The notes beneath the pieces are model-generated. The model was not told the DNA's origin. It worked only from the letters and a program-made list of their open reading frames with translations, and ran no database searches. Shown piece after piece: positions 9,297 through 17,532 of a stretch of 64,000 nt of DNA. Made by a program: the position numbers and the translations under genes. The stretch comes from Bacillus sp. FJAT-49711 (GTDB taxonomy: Bacteria > Bacillota > Bacilli > Bacillales > Bacillaceae_C): the NCBI RefSeq assembly GCF_018343715.1, contig NZ_JAGYPL010000002.1, positions 310,001 through 374,000 of the forward strand. The letters run 5' to 3'. Position 1 is the stretch's first letter; each line of letters begins with the position of its first letter.

Positions 9297-10490
9297 ATGA
9301 ATAAAAAAATATGGTTGTCTATAGCTGTTTTTTCTGCATTTTTTTTATTTTTGTTAATTGTTCTTTTGACCCAATGGCAAAGCAAAAATAAGTATATATT
9401 TATAAATGGCATTGAACATTTTTCACGAGAGACATCTGATAAAGAAGGCCATTATCTTCTTTTTTATCCTGCGGATTATCGTTTTTCTCAGAAATTTACA
9501 TTAGTAAAAGAAGTGACGAACAGTGGAGAAGTTGTAAAACAGTACAAAGTTTTTGATGATGATTTTGGAAGAATGATTCCACACCAGAAACCAAATGATA
9601 CGAATCAATTATATATTTCTTTTTTTGGCGGTATGGGAGGTGAATATTATTTTACGTATGATATTCAAAAAAATAGATTTAAAAAAGAGAATATTGATTA
9701 TCTAGAAAACAAGGTTGGAATTGACCATATTATGCACTATGGAGATGATGTTGTTTTTCAGACTCTTGCATCACATAAAACGGGCGATCAGCGTTATAAT
9801 GAAAAATTCGATGGCTTCAAAGTTTCAATTTCAAATGCCGCTACACAACAAAGCATCGAAACAGATTATCGTCGCTCTCCTCTTTCTTCGCCAATCTTAC
9901 ATTTTAGAGGAAAGATATTATATGGGACAGCAGGGGCAATAGGAAATGACGATGAATACGAATATCATGGAATTGCCATTACGGACTTAAATAAGGGTTC
10001 TATTACATACGAAACTTTTGGGACAGATAACATGGATTTAACCCCTCTTTTTTCAACGGATGATTATGCTTATATATTAGGAGAGAATGGAAAAATGTAT
10101 GTCTATAATAAAGATTTTCAATTTAAGATATTTAAGCCTTTTAAAAATATTCCTAAACAAGATTATTATAGTGGAAACGGACAATTAGTTTTAGATGAAC
10201 ATAGAATCTTATATTGTTTAAACGTTGAAGAAGATAAATACTCATTAGGCATTTTCCATATAAAAGATGAACCGGTTTTCGAGTTATTTAACGAAACCTT
10301 TGCTAATACAGACAGCTGGTATGAGCCTTTGTATCAGAATACGGAAGAAAAAGAAGTTTATGTAAAAGAGATGAGTAATGATAATGGAAAGAATCATATC
10401 ATCGTGTTGGATAGTGAAAGTCTTGATGTAAAAGAAAAGTTTCCTGTTCGTGATAACCATTTACTAGATTTTATTGTGAAAGTAAAATAA
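9297..10490 (+). CDS. Hypothetical membrane-anchored protein, probable extracytoplasmic beta-propeller
   Basis: 397 residues with one N-terminal membrane helix (residues ~5-27, positive residues before it) and no lipobox. The rest should lie outside the membrane. It is rich in Tyr, Phe, Asp and Asn, and short beta-strand patterns recur (YILGENGKMYVYNKDF, RILYCLNVEEDKYSLGIFH), as in propeller-type sensor or surface proteins. I do not recognise a named family. It is monocistronic, between two terminators. Confidence 0.65.
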   Translation: MNKKIWLSIAVFSAFFLFLLIVLLTQWQSKNKYIFINGIEHFSRETSDKEGHYLLFYPADYRFSQKFTLVKEVTNSGEVVKQYKVFDDDFGRMIPHQKPNDTNQLYISFFGGMGGEYYFTYDIQKNRFKKENIDYLENKVGIDHIMHYGDDVVFQTLASHKTGDQRYNEKFDGFKVSISNAATQQSIETDYRRSPLSSPILHFRGKILYGTAGAIGNDDEYEYHGIAITDLNKGSITYETFGTDNMDLTPLFSTDDYAYILGENGKMYVYNKDFQFKIFKPFKNIPKQDYYSGNGQLVLDEHRILYCLNVEEDKYSLGIFHIKDEPVFELFNETFANTDSWYEPLYQNTEEKEVYVKEMSNDNGKNHIIVLDSESLDVKEKFPVRDNHLLDFIVKVK

Positions 10491-10527
10491 AAAATTCTTC
10501 GAGCGTTCGTACTCGAAGAATTTTTAT
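10491..10527. terminator. Bidirectional intrinsic terminator between convergent genes
   Basis: A 12-bp perfect stem (AAATTCTTCGAG and CTCGAAGAATTT) with an 8-nt loop is flanked by A- and T-runs. It serves the hypothetical gene (+) and the aldo/keto reductase (-). Confidence 0.9.
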
Positions 10528-10532
10528 TATGA

Positions 10533-11525
10533 TTAACCTTTCAAAATATCATCGATTTTTGCAAGTTCTTCTTCACTGAAATCAAGGTTATTTAATGCAG
10601 CAACATTATCTTCAATTTGGCTTACACGGCTAGCGCCAATGAGGGCAGATGTCACACGTCCTCCGCGAAGCACCCACGCTAAGGACATTTGCGCGAGCGT
10701 TTGGCCTCTTTCAGAAGCAAGGTCATTTAACATTCTAACCTTTTGAACTACTTCCTCTGTCACCTGGTTCTCATTAAGTGCACCAGTTGAACTTGCGGCA
10801 CGTGAATCCTTCGGAATACCACCTAAGTATTTATTCGTTAACAAACCTTGCTGTAATGGACAGAATGCAATCGATCCAACGCCATTTTCATCTAGCACAT
10901 CTTGCAACCCATCTTCAATCCAACGGTTTAACATAGAGTAGCTTGGTTGATGGATTAGTAAAGGTGTACCTAAATCATTTAGAATTCTAACGGCTTCCGC
11001 TGTTTGCTCTGGAGAGTAGCTTGAAATTCCGACATATAAGGCTTTACCTTGACGAACGATTTGGTCAAGAGCACCCATCGTTTCTTCTAATGGTGTGTTT
11101 GGATCTGGACGGTGAGAGTAGAAAATATCAACATAGTCTAATCCCATGCGTTTTAAGCTTTGATCAAGACTTGAAATCAAATATTTTTTCGAGCCCCATT
11201 CGCCGTAAGGGCCATTCCACATCCAATAACCCGCTTTAGTAGAGATGACCATTTCATCACGGTACGGTTTGAAATCTGTCGCAAGCATTTCGCCAAACAT
11301 CGTTTCCGCTGATCCAGCTGGAGGTCCGTAATTGTTTGCAAGGTCAAAATGTGTAATTCCTAGATCAAATGCTCTTCTAAGCATCGCGCGCCCGTTTTCG
11401 TATGTATCGACACCACCAAAGTTATGCCATAGCCCTAGTGAAATCGCTGGTAATAAAAGTCCAGAATTTCCTGTACGATTGTATTTCATTGTGTCATATC
11501 TTTTGTCATCTGCTAAGTAGACCAT
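10533..11525 (-). CDS. gpr: Aldo/keto reductase, L-glyceraldehyde 3-phosphate reductase type (YghZ/Gpr-like)
   Basis: 330 residues, cytoplasmic, NADPH-dependent. The sequence closely follows E. coli YghZ from the N-terminus (LPAISLGLWHNFGG) through GITHFDLANNYGPPAGSAE, GSKKYLISSLDQSLKRMGLD and VDIFYSHRPDPNTPLEETM. The catalytic tetrad is visible as Asp and Tyr in the DLANNYG segment, Lys in ISTKAGY and His in YSHRPD. YghZ reduces L-glyceraldehyde 3-phosphate and detoxifies methylglyoxal. It lies 26 nt after an NAD-dependent epimerase on the same strand, so the two may form an operon. Confidence 0.88.
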   Translation of the reverse strand: MVYLADDKRYDTMKYNRTGNSGLLLPAISLGLWHNFGGVDTYENGRAMLRRAFDLGITHFDLANNYGPPAGSAETMFGEMLATDFKPYRDEMVISTKAGYWMWNGPYGEWGSKKYLISSLDQSLKRMGLDYVDIFYSHRPDPNTPLEETMGALDQIVRQGKALYVGISSYSPEQTAEAVRILNDLGTPLLIHQPSYSMLNRWIEDGLQDVLDENGVGSIAFCPLQQGLLTNKYLGGIPKDSRAASSTGALNENQVTEEVVQKVRMLNDLASERGQTLAQMSLAWVLRGGRVTSALIGASRVSQIEDNVAALNNLDFSEEELAKIDDILKG

Positions 11526-11551
11526 TATTTATTCTCCTTTTTCTATTAATT

Positions 11552-12409
11552 TTAAGGTTTAGAGACCTCAACATAATTTCTCCATACATGAACTGGCTGC
11601 CAGTTTAATAGTTTTTTAGCCTTTTCATTGCTAAAAAGGGTTTCGAAGCCAGTTAATTCTTTTTTAAACTCTTTTACATTTGGAAAAACTTGCTCCATCA
11701 ACTGTTTGCTCTCGATATCCATACTAGTTTCATCATTCGCAATATTTAAGGCGACAGACCCAAGTCCCTCTGTTTCGACAGCAAGTCGATACGCTGTTGC
11801 CGCATCCCTAGAATCAATATAGCTCCACACAATGGTTTTACGTTGTTCTGGGTCATGGATAAAGTTTGGGAAATTGGCATACATTTCAGGTGTTATGACA
11901 TTTCCTAAACGCATGGAAACGACTTGAATCCCCGTTCTGCGATGTATCATGTCGGCTGTTTGTTCATTTACAATTTTTGATAGTCCGTAACTATCTTCCG
12001 GTAATTGCGGATGTTCCTCGTCGATTGGCACATATTGTGGCTCTAATAAGTTTCTTGAAAAAACGATGCCGTAGGATGATTCACTAGAAGTAATTACGGC
12101 TTTTTTAATGCCTAAATTTCCAGCTGCTTCTAAAATATTGTACGTAGACATCACATTATTTTGGAAAGTTACTTCATTTGGATGTGAATAAGCGACAGGA
12201 ATAGCAGCAAGGTGAACAACTGCATCCGCACCAGCTAAAACTCCATGAACTTGTCCGAGGTTCGTTAAGTCAGTAATGATAGTTCGACAAAGCTCATCTT
12301 TTGGTTTTTTTACATCAGCATTTATGACATCATAGCCATGATCTAAAAACTCTTTTATTACTGAAGGTCCTAATAGACCGCTTCCACCTGTAATGACAAC
12401 TTTTGGCAT
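11552..12409 (-). CDS. NAD(P)-dependent epimerase/dehydratase (extended SDR family)
   Basis: 285 residues. The N-terminal Rossmann motif is VVITGGSGLLGPS, the active-site Ser is in TSSESSYG, and the YGLSK segment supplies Tyr and Lys of the YxxxK pair. The ATG at 12409 is chosen over a GTG at 12418, because that GTG lies inside the ribosome binding site AGAGGTGAT. The substrate is probably a sugar or nucleotide sugar but is not readable from sequence. It is the first gene of a minus-strand pair with the reductase and is divergent from an HxlR regulator, which may control it. Confidence 0.8.
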   Translation of the reverse strand: MPKVVITGGSGLLGPSVIKEFLDHGYDVINADVKKPKDELCRTIITDLTNLGQVHGVLAGADAVVHLAAIPVAYSHPNEVTFQNNVMSTYNILEAAGNLGIKKAVITSSESSYGIVFSRNLLEPQYVPIDEEHPQLPEDSYGLSKIVNEQTADMIHRRTGIQVVSMRLGNVITPEMYANFPNFIHDPEQRKTIVWSYIDSRDAATAYRLAVETEGLGSVALNIANDETSMDIESKQLMEQVFPNVKEFKKELTGFETLFSNEKAKKLLNWQPVHVWRNYVEVSKP

Positions 12410-12525
12410 GTCAATCACCTCTCTATTGGGTGTAGATTAAAACGCTTACTCACTTCGAAGTATATGCCTACATATTATTTAATACAAGTACTGAAATAAT
12501 TTTGATATAATAAAAGATAGGTTAT

Positions 12526-12546
12526 TTACTATAATAATTATAGTAA
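12526..12546. promoter_or_regulatory. Candidate HxlR operator
   Basis: TTACTATAATAATTATAGTAA is a near-perfect 21-nt palindrome with an odd centre, 28 nt before the HxlR start codon in the region shared with the divergent epimerase gene. Position and symmetry suit autoregulation by a dimeric winged-helix protein; binding is inferred. Confidence 0.55.
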
Positions 12547-12573
12547 CTATTTGCTATAAAGGAGGATATAGAT

Positions 12574-12894
12574 ATGCTAGAAGTAAAGGAAGAATTAGTA
12601 GTAGAATGCTCAATTGAAAAGGCATTGAACGTAATCGGCGGCAAATGGTCTTTTCTTATTTTAAAACAGCTTTTTGAGGGAACAAAACGCTTCGGCGAAA
12701 TCCAGAAATCTATTTCAAAAATTAGCCCAAAAGCATTAACAGATACATTGCGCCACCTAGAAGAAAATGAAGTGCTTATTCGGAAGGTCACCCCGACTGT
12801 TCCTATTACGGTTGAATATTCCTTAACAGAGAAGGGACAAGCATTACATAAGATATTGAAAGAAATGAAGATTTGGGGATCGCAGTGGACGTAA
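12574..12894 (+). CDS. HxlR-family transcriptional regulator
   Basis: 106 residues and nearly all winged-helix domain. Family landmarks are CSIEKALNVIGGKWSFLILKQ, FGEIQKSISKISPKALTDTLR and the C-terminal EYSLTEKGQAL wing. The N-terminal Cys (residue ~11) sits where the redox- or aldehyde-sensing Cys of HxlR/HypR-type regulators lies. AAAGGAGG is just upstream of ATG 12574. Its divergent partner is the epimerase/aldo-keto reductase pair, which suggests control of aldehyde or sugar detoxification; this is inference. Confidence 0.85.
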   Translation: MLEVKEELVVECSIEKALNVIGGKWSFLILKQLFEGTKRFGEIQKSISKISPKALTDTLRHLEENEVLIRKVTPTVPITVEYSLTEKGQALHKILKEMKIWGSQWT

Positions 12895-12960
12895 TTTCGC
12901 TAATGAATGAAAGAGATGAGAAACATGGATGTAGAAATATCAGCATGAGGTCTGGTTTAT

Positions 12961-13125
12961 TCAAAATTTGGGAATCATTCCCGATTAAATAAGCATTATA
13001 ATAAGTTTCATCGAGAGATAGTGCATAATTCTCGATCAAAAAGAACTAACGATGATTTTAGTCGAGAAATAGTTCATGAATCTCAACGCGATAGATCTAA
13101 GTTTCATTGAAAATCAATACTCATT
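12961..13125. repeat. Degenerate tandem array of ~50-nt hairpin units
   Basis: Units begin at about 12961, 13011, 13062 and 13107. The second and third are 51 nt apart and share TCGAGARATAGTKCAT, closing with TCTCGA or TCTCAA, so each can fold on itself. The first folds as GGGAAT...ATTCCC. TAAGTTTCAT precedes the second and fourth units. No believable gene covers the 315-nt gap between the HxlR gene and the next reductase. Confidence 0.55.
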
Positions 13126-13149
13126 TAAACAATACATCAAATCTAGGAA

Positions 13150-13193
13150 AAAAGCGTAGCGTCCACTATTGAAATAGGACTGCTACGCTTTTC
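13150..13193. terminator. Intrinsic terminator, readable on both strands
   Basis: Arms AAAGCGTAGCGTCC and GGACTGCTACGCTTT form a long stem with one small mismatch. A- and T-runs flank it. It follows the stop codon of the minus-strand reductase. Confidence 0.8.
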
Positions 13194-13209
13194 CTGATTC
13201 TCTATCCTC

Positions 13210-14040
13210 TTAAAAAATAACCTTGTCCGGATCTGATCCAAATCGGTGGTTTTTATTCATTTGATCAATTATCTTCATATCTTCTTTTGAAAGAGTAAAG
13301 TCAAAAATATTAGCATTTTCATGAATGCGTTCTTTGCGTACGGATTTAGGTATTGTCACAACTTCATTTTGAAGATCCCAACGAAGGATAATTTGAGCTG
13401 GTGTTTTACCATGTTTTTCAGCTAGCTCAGTAAGTTGTGGCAAATCTAAATTTCCTTGCATAAGTGGAGACCAAGCTTCTAATTGGATGCCTTCATTTTT
13501 ACAATATTGACGAAGTTCCAGCTGAGTGAGCAAAGGATGAAACTCTACTTGGTTTACCGCAGGGATGACATCGCTATTTTGTTTAAGCGTTTCTAAATGA
13601 TGGATATTAAAATTACTTACTCCAATTGCACGAATATACCCATCCTTCTGCAGTTTTTCAAAGGCTTTCCATGTTTCTACGAACTTTGTTTTTCCTGGCC
13701 AGTGAATTAAATATAGATCGATATATTCAAGACCTAGTTTGCGGCGGCTCTCTTCAAAAGCTTTTAACGTAGATTCGTATCCTTGATCAGAATTTGCTAG
13801 CTTTGTAGTGATGAATAGTTCTTCGCGCGCAATGCTGCTTTGCTTAATAGCGGTGCCAACTCCAGACTCGTTACGATAACCGGCTGCTGTATCAATCGAA
13901 CGGTAACCTGCTTCTAGCGCATAAGTGACCGAATTGATGACTTCATCACCGTCTTCTACTTGGAAGACTCCAAGCCCGAGCCACGGCATATGTACTCCAT
14001 TGTTTAACACTGTAAAATCCTTGATATTTTGAATAGTCAT
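13210..14040 (-). CDS. yvgN: Aldo/keto reductase, glyoxal/methylglyoxal reductase (YvgN-like)
   Basis: 276 residues, the same length as B. subtilis YvgN and similar throughout (NGVHMPWLGLGVFQVE, GYRSIDTAAGYRNE, LYLIHWPGKTKF, AIGVSNFNIHHLE). The catalytic Asp and Tyr are in DTAAGY, Lys in TTKLAN and His in LIHWPG. It reduces glyoxal, methylglyoxal and other aldehydes with NADPH. The molybdate genes yvgM-yvgL-yvgK lie nearby, so the B. subtilis yvgK-N neighbourhood is largely kept, although the order and orientation are altered and a broken gene intervenes. The ATG is preceded by AAGGAGG. Confidence 0.9.
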   Translation of the reverse strand: MTIQNIKDFTVLNNGVHMPWLGLGVFQVEDGDEVINSVTYALEAGYRSIDTAAGYRNESGVGTAIKQSSIAREELFITTKLANSDQGYESTLKAFEESRRKLGLEYIDLYLIHWPGKTKFVETWKAFEKLQKDGYIRAIGVSNFNIHHLETLKQNSDVIPAVNQVEFHPLLTQLELRQYCKNEGIQLEAWSPLMQGNLDLPQLTELAEKHGKTPAQIILRWDLQNEVVTIPKSVRKERIHENANIFDFTLSKEDMKIIDQMNKNHRFGSDPDKVIF

Positions 14041-14067
14041 TGTTATTCCTCCTTATCAAGTAATCCC

Positions 14068-14192
14068 TTACATTGTATAAGACTATTATAAAAAATGTAA
14101 GTAGTGAAATCTTTTAATCTATGTATACTTTTTTATACTAACTTACAATTAAGTAAGTTAGTCAGAAGTATGAGAGGATGTCTCTGATACTT
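14068..14192. promoter_or_regulatory. Symmetrical elements upstream of yvgN
   Basis: A perfect 10-bp inverted repeat, ACTAACTTAC-AATTAA-GTAAGTTAGT, lies at 14137-14162. Nearer yvgN, CTTACATT and AATGTAAG form a looser pair (about 14068-14104) that repeats the TTAC/GTAA half-site. A further hairpin with GAGAG/CTCT arms lies at 14168-14192. A regulator of yvgN probably binds here. The rest of 14193-14380 shows nothing clear. Confidence 0.45.
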
Positions 14193-14380
14193 GTTTGACA
14201 GTTTTGACAATATGTTCAATAGTATAGATAGACCGTACTTCTCCACTGGTCATATTCTTCTCCCACTAAGATAAACCGCACGTTTCTCAGTCAACCTTAC
14301 CTCACAGAGTAATCGATTTTAATTCAAACAAAAAACACCACAATAAATACAAAAGGAAAGGAGCTAGATGGGTGGCATCT

Positions 14381-14803
14381 ATGCTTTCAGTCATTAAATG
14401 TCCAAACTGTGGGCTTCAGCGATAGAAGATGATTATTACAAAATAGGTGAAAACTACGTTTATTGTGATCAGTGTGGTTACAATTATACATACTAGGACG
14501 TCAAAAAAGATCGACGGTAAATTTCAATTAGTTGAAGAAGAATACAAGGGATATGGAGTTTTTAGAATGGTTCATAAGAGTAGTAGAAGTACGTTGAATA
14601 TGTTAAACGAGCCAATAACAGATGAATCATTAGAAAAATATAAAATAATATTCATGGATGAACTAAACCAAAAGGAAAGTTATCTAGTTTCATTTGAAAA
14701 CGGGTTATTTACGACTTTACTTGGGAATCCACCAGAGCAATTTTTCCTATCCTTCGAGGAATTTCAAGAGGAGGGAATTCCAAAATCTGTCCCTATGAGT
14801 TAG
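14381..14803 (+). pseudogene. Broken zinc-ribbon protein gene
   Basis: A ribosome binding site (AAAGGAAAGGAG) precedes ATG 14381, which gives MLSVIKCPNCGLQ and then TAG. A second frame continues with EDDYYKIGENYVYCDQCGYN, which supplies the second Cys pair of a C-x2-C...C-x2-C zinc ribbon. A third frame carries TSKKIDGKFQLVEEEYKGYG to the stop at 14803. One missing base near 14420 and one extra base near 14495 explain the breaks. The C-terminal part has no motif I recognise. Confidence 0.65.
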
Positions 14804-14864
14804 ATTTCCGGCTAAAAGAAGAATAACAATGCCCTTGGATGGAGTATGGTCTAAAAATCAATCT

Positions 14865-15518
14865 TCATTTCATTAGCCGCACACCCAATAACATTAAAAA
14901 GGAAATCCCCACCATACTAATGACCCACAACCAAGCCATTTCCATATTGTTTGAATCAATCGCTATATAGATTGCGGTTGGAATCGTTTGGGTTTTGCCA
15001 GGGATATTCCCAGCAAACATTAGAGTAGCTCCAAATTCACCTAATCCCCGCGCAAAGCTTAGGATCGCACCTGAAATAATTGCTCGATGTGCAAGCGGAA
15101 TGGTAATGAATGCAAATAGCTTGAATGCATCTGCACCATCTACACGTGCTGCATTTTCAATATCGTGATCAATCGCTTCAAAGCCTGCTTTCGCAGATTG
15201 ATACATCAGCGGGAAAGCGACGACAGTGGACGCAATGACTGCTGCCCACCATGTAAACATAATTGGATGTTTAAATATAGTTTCAATCAATTGTCCGATT
15301 GGGCTATTTCGTCCAAATATCACAATTAACAAGAAACCTACGACAGATGGTGGCAACACTAAAGGCAAAAGGAATGTTGTTTCAACAAAGGTTTTCCCTT
15401 TGAAAGTTGAGTTAGCCATCACCTTTCCGAAAAATAATCCTAATATTATTACGATCAATCCTGAGACAGCAGCGACCTCTAAGGAAAGTTTGATAGGTGC
15501 CCAAAAGTTGGTGGCCAT
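14865..15518 (-). CDS. modB: Molybdate ABC transporter permease ModB (YvgM)
   Basis: 217 residues with five to six membrane helices. The ABC-permease coupling loop is seen as EAIDHDIENAARVDGADAFKLF (about residues 115-135), and ARGLGEFGATLMFAGN is typical of ModB and CysT-type permeases. It starts 5 nt after the modA stop codon, so translation is likely coupled. No ModC ATPase gene is beside it; the downstream neighbour is a broken zinc-ribbon gene. B. subtilis yvgL-yvgM likewise lack an adjacent ATPase, as I recall, so one encoded elsewhere must energise the complex. Confidence 0.9.
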   Translation of the reverse strand: MATNFWAPIKLSLEVAAVSGLIVIILGLFFGKVMANSTFKGKTFVETTFLLPLVLPPSVVGFLLIVIFGRNSPIGQLIETIFKHPIMFTWWAAVIASTVVAFPLMYQSAKAGFEAIDHDIENAARVDGADAFKLFAFITIPLAHRAIISGAILSFARGLGEFGATLMFAGNIPGKTQTIPTAIYIAIDSNNMEMAWLWVISMVGISFLMLLGVRLMK

Positions 15519-15523
15519 TTTAA

Positions 15524-16303
15524 TTAATTCAGTCCTTTAAATCCATGCTTTTCGAAAATATCAATGGATGCTTTATTTTGCAGAAAATCGTAAAATTGGT
15601 TTGCTTCTTTTGGATGAGAACTATCCTTTATTATACCGACAGGATAAATAATCGGGGCATGCGTGTTTTCTTTTGCAGATTCCACAATTTGAACTTTTGG
15701 TGAAATGAGTGCATCTGTTTTATACACAATTCCTGCATCAACATTGTTTGTTTCTACATATGTAAGAACTTGCCTCACATCTTTAGCATATACGACTTTC
15801 TCTTCTAAATCTCCCCATATATTTAAGTTTTCCAATGTTTCTTTTGCATATTGTCCAGCTGGCACAGACTCTGGGGTGCCAATGGAAATTTGATTGGCCT
15901 TAACTAAGTCTTCAAAAGATTTAATACCTATACTTGAATCAGTAGGAACGACTAAAACAAGTTCGTTTCCAACTAAATCGATGCCTAGTTTTGGATCGAT
16001 ACGTCCATCTCCTACTAATTGATCAAATTTGTCTTCGGCAGCAGAAAAGAAAAGATCAACAGGTGCCCCTTGAGAAATTTGCTGTTGAAGTGCACCAGAA
16101 GCACCGAAATTAAAGTTTAAACTAATATAAGGATTTTCCTCCTCAAAAAGGGGCTTAATATCATTCAATGCATCTTGTAAACTTGCAGCAGCAGAAATGG
16201 TCAGCTCCACTTCTTTTTTGGATGTTTCCGATTTATTGGACGAACATCCTGAGACGACAAGTAGCATTAGGAAGAAAAATAAAGGGAAAAGCTTTTTCAT
16301 CAT
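15524..16303 (-). CDS. modA: Molybdate-binding lipoprotein ModA (YvgL)
   Basis: About 259 residues. The lipoprotein signal ends VVSGC with lipid-anchored Cys20. The ModA signature ISAAASLQDALNDIKPLFEE follows, then NFGASGALQQQISQGAPVDLF (anion-binding Ser and Ala backbone sites), QYAKETL and DAGIVYKTDA. It captures molybdate or tungstate outside the membrane. The ATG pair at 16303/16300 follows AAAGGTGAG, so the longer reading from 16318 is not needed. It is divergent from the YvgK-type sensor across a large palindrome. Confidence 0.92.
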   Translation of the reverse strand: MMKKLFPLFFFLMLLVVSGCSSNKSETSKKEVELTISAAASLQDALNDIKPLFEEENPYISLNFNFGASGALQQQISQGAPVDLFFSAAEDKFDQLVGDGRIDPKLGIDLVGNELVLVVPTDSSIGIKSFEDLVKANQISIGTPESVPAGQYAKETLENLNIWGDLEEKVVYAKDVRQVLTYVETNNVDAGIVYKTDALISPKVQIVESAKENTHAPIIYPVGIIKDSSHPKEANQFYDFLQNKASIDIFEKHGFKGLN

Positions 16304-16316
16304 TCTCACCTTTTCC

Positions 16317-16360
16317 AACTAATTATAATTACTTATAACTAATTATAATTAGTTATAAGT
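16317..16360. promoter_or_regulatory. 30-bp perfect palindrome plus an extra half, molybdate regulator operator
   Basis: Positions 16331-16360 form a perfect 30-bp palindrome whose core is ACTAATTATAATTAGT. The 15-mer AACTAATTATAATTA occurs at 16317-16331 and again at 16337-16351, 20 bp apart, which puts the copies on the same DNA face. The element fills the space between modA and the YvgK-type gene, so it probably binds that regulator and controls both directions. Confidence 0.75.
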
Positions 16361-16431
16361 AAAAAGAGAAGGGAATTAGTGTATATTTTTTTCTAGGTCA
16401 ATACGTTAAAATAAAAAGGGGAGGGATGAAA

Positions 16432-17358
16432 ATGTCGAAGGAACTTTCTTATACGATTGAAGAAGTGTCACAGCTTCTAAAGGTTTCAAAACTAACCCTT
16501 TACGATCTTGTGAAAAAAGGGAAAATACCTGTTTTTCGTGTAGGAAGACAGATTAGAATTGATGCTAAAGACCTTGATGACTACATACTCCAGCAAAAGA
16601 CAAACGGAATCCCTAAATCTTCTCCGAAGACTCCGAAAAATGACACAAAAAGTTTAAATAAAATTGTTATTAGTGGACAGGATCTTGTTTTAGATATTCT
16701 CGGCAAACATATCGAGAAGCATTCATCCTTTAAAGCATTGCGTTCTTTTACGGGAAGTTTAAATAGCCTTATCTCTATGTATAATGGAGAATGTGACATT
16801 GTTAGTTTGCACATGTTTGATGGTGATACAGGCGAATATAATCTTCCTTACATAAAAAAAATACTAGTCGGCCATCCTTATATAATGCTCAACCTCCTTT
16901 CAAGGAAAGCAGGCTTATATGTTAAAAAAGGGAATCCCCTCCATATCAACTCGTGGTCGGATTTAAATAACGAAAAAATTAAGATTGTTAATAGAGAAAA
17001 GGGTTCTGGAGCACGAATCCTTCTCGATGAACAACTAAGACTTCACAAAATTAACCCAAGAAACATCCAGGGCTATGATCATGAAGAGAGCAATCATCTT
17101 AGTGTGGCATCTACTGTTGCTGCGGGTTTGGCAGATGTGGGAGTGGGAAATGAAAAGGTTGCAAAAATGGTGAACATTGATTTTATTCCATTAATAACAG
17201 AACGCTACGATCTTGTTATGCTAAAAACTCCCGAAAATGAACGACTGAATAATACGGTTAAAAAAATTCTATCTTCCGTGCAATTCCAGTCAGAAGTGAA
17301 CTCTCTGGGGGATTATGATATTTCACAGACTGGAAAGATCATGTATGAGACGGATTAA
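16432..17358 (+). CDS. yvgK: One-component molybdate sensor: excisionase-type HTH fused to a periplasmic-binding-protein domain (YvgK-like)
   Basis: 308 residues. Residues ~4-55 are a MerR/excisionase-type HTH (YTIEEVSQLLKVSKLTLYDL, VKKGKIPVFRVGRQIRID). Residues ~75-305 resemble a cytosolic PBP-like ligand domain (LNLLSRKAGLYVKKGNP, NREKGSGARILLDE, DVGVGNEKVAKM), the pattern of molybdate-binding regulators. The ATG at 16432 is preferred because GGGGAGGG is 7 nt upstream of it and almost touches the ATG at 16426. It is divergent from modA, as yvgK is from yvgL, and presumably represses modAB when oxyanion is bound. Confidence 0.85.
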   Translation: MSKELSYTIEEVSQLLKVSKLTLYDLVKKGKIPVFRVGRQIRIDAKDLDDYILQQKTNGIPKSSPKTPKNDTKSLNKIVISGQDLVLDILGKHIEKHSSFKALRSFTGSLNSLISMYNGECDIVSLHMFDGDTGEYNLPYIKKILVGHPYIMLNLLSRKAGLYVKKGNPLHINSWSDLNNEKIKIVNREKGSGARILLDEQLRLHKINPRNIQGYDHEESNHLSVASTVAAGLADVGVGNEKVAKMVNIDFIPLITERYDLVMLKTPENERLNNTVKKILSSVQFQSEVNSLGDYDISQTGKIMYETD

Positions 17359-17461
17359 TAAACTGTTTAGTTTGCTCATCCGATCCGATCTTATTATGGA
17401 TGCAGTTGTCTAAACTGGTAGTAGTTTTTTCGAACTCGATAAATTTTAATAAAAATACAAC

Positions 17462-17513
17462 TTGACAATAATTTGTAAGTGGAATACTATTTATTTATCA
17501 ATTAATAAATAAA
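17462..17513 (+). promoter_or_regulatory. Promoter and operator of the TetR gene
   Basis: TTGACA (17462-17467), a 17-nt spacer and TACTAT (17485-17490). A 24-nt inverted repeat, TTTATTTAT-CAATTA-ATAAATAAA (17490-17513), begins at the end of the -10. The same site recurs before the next gene, which points to autorepression plus control of the membrane protein. Confidence 0.75.
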
Positions 17514-17532
17514 TTAAAGAGAGTTGACCAAC

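Noticed and set aside
12435-12448. cre-like AGTAAGCGTTTTAA before the epimerase
   Set aside because: It misses the first T and the final C of the consensus, so it is too weak to list.
12806-13039. Minus-strand 77-codon frame after the HxlR gene
   Set aside because: It crosses the end of hxlR and the repeat array and has no start signal.
12961-13125. Repeat array as CRISPR
   Set aside because: Units are degenerate, contiguous and self-complementary, without conserved repeats separated by unique spacers, and no cas gene is near.
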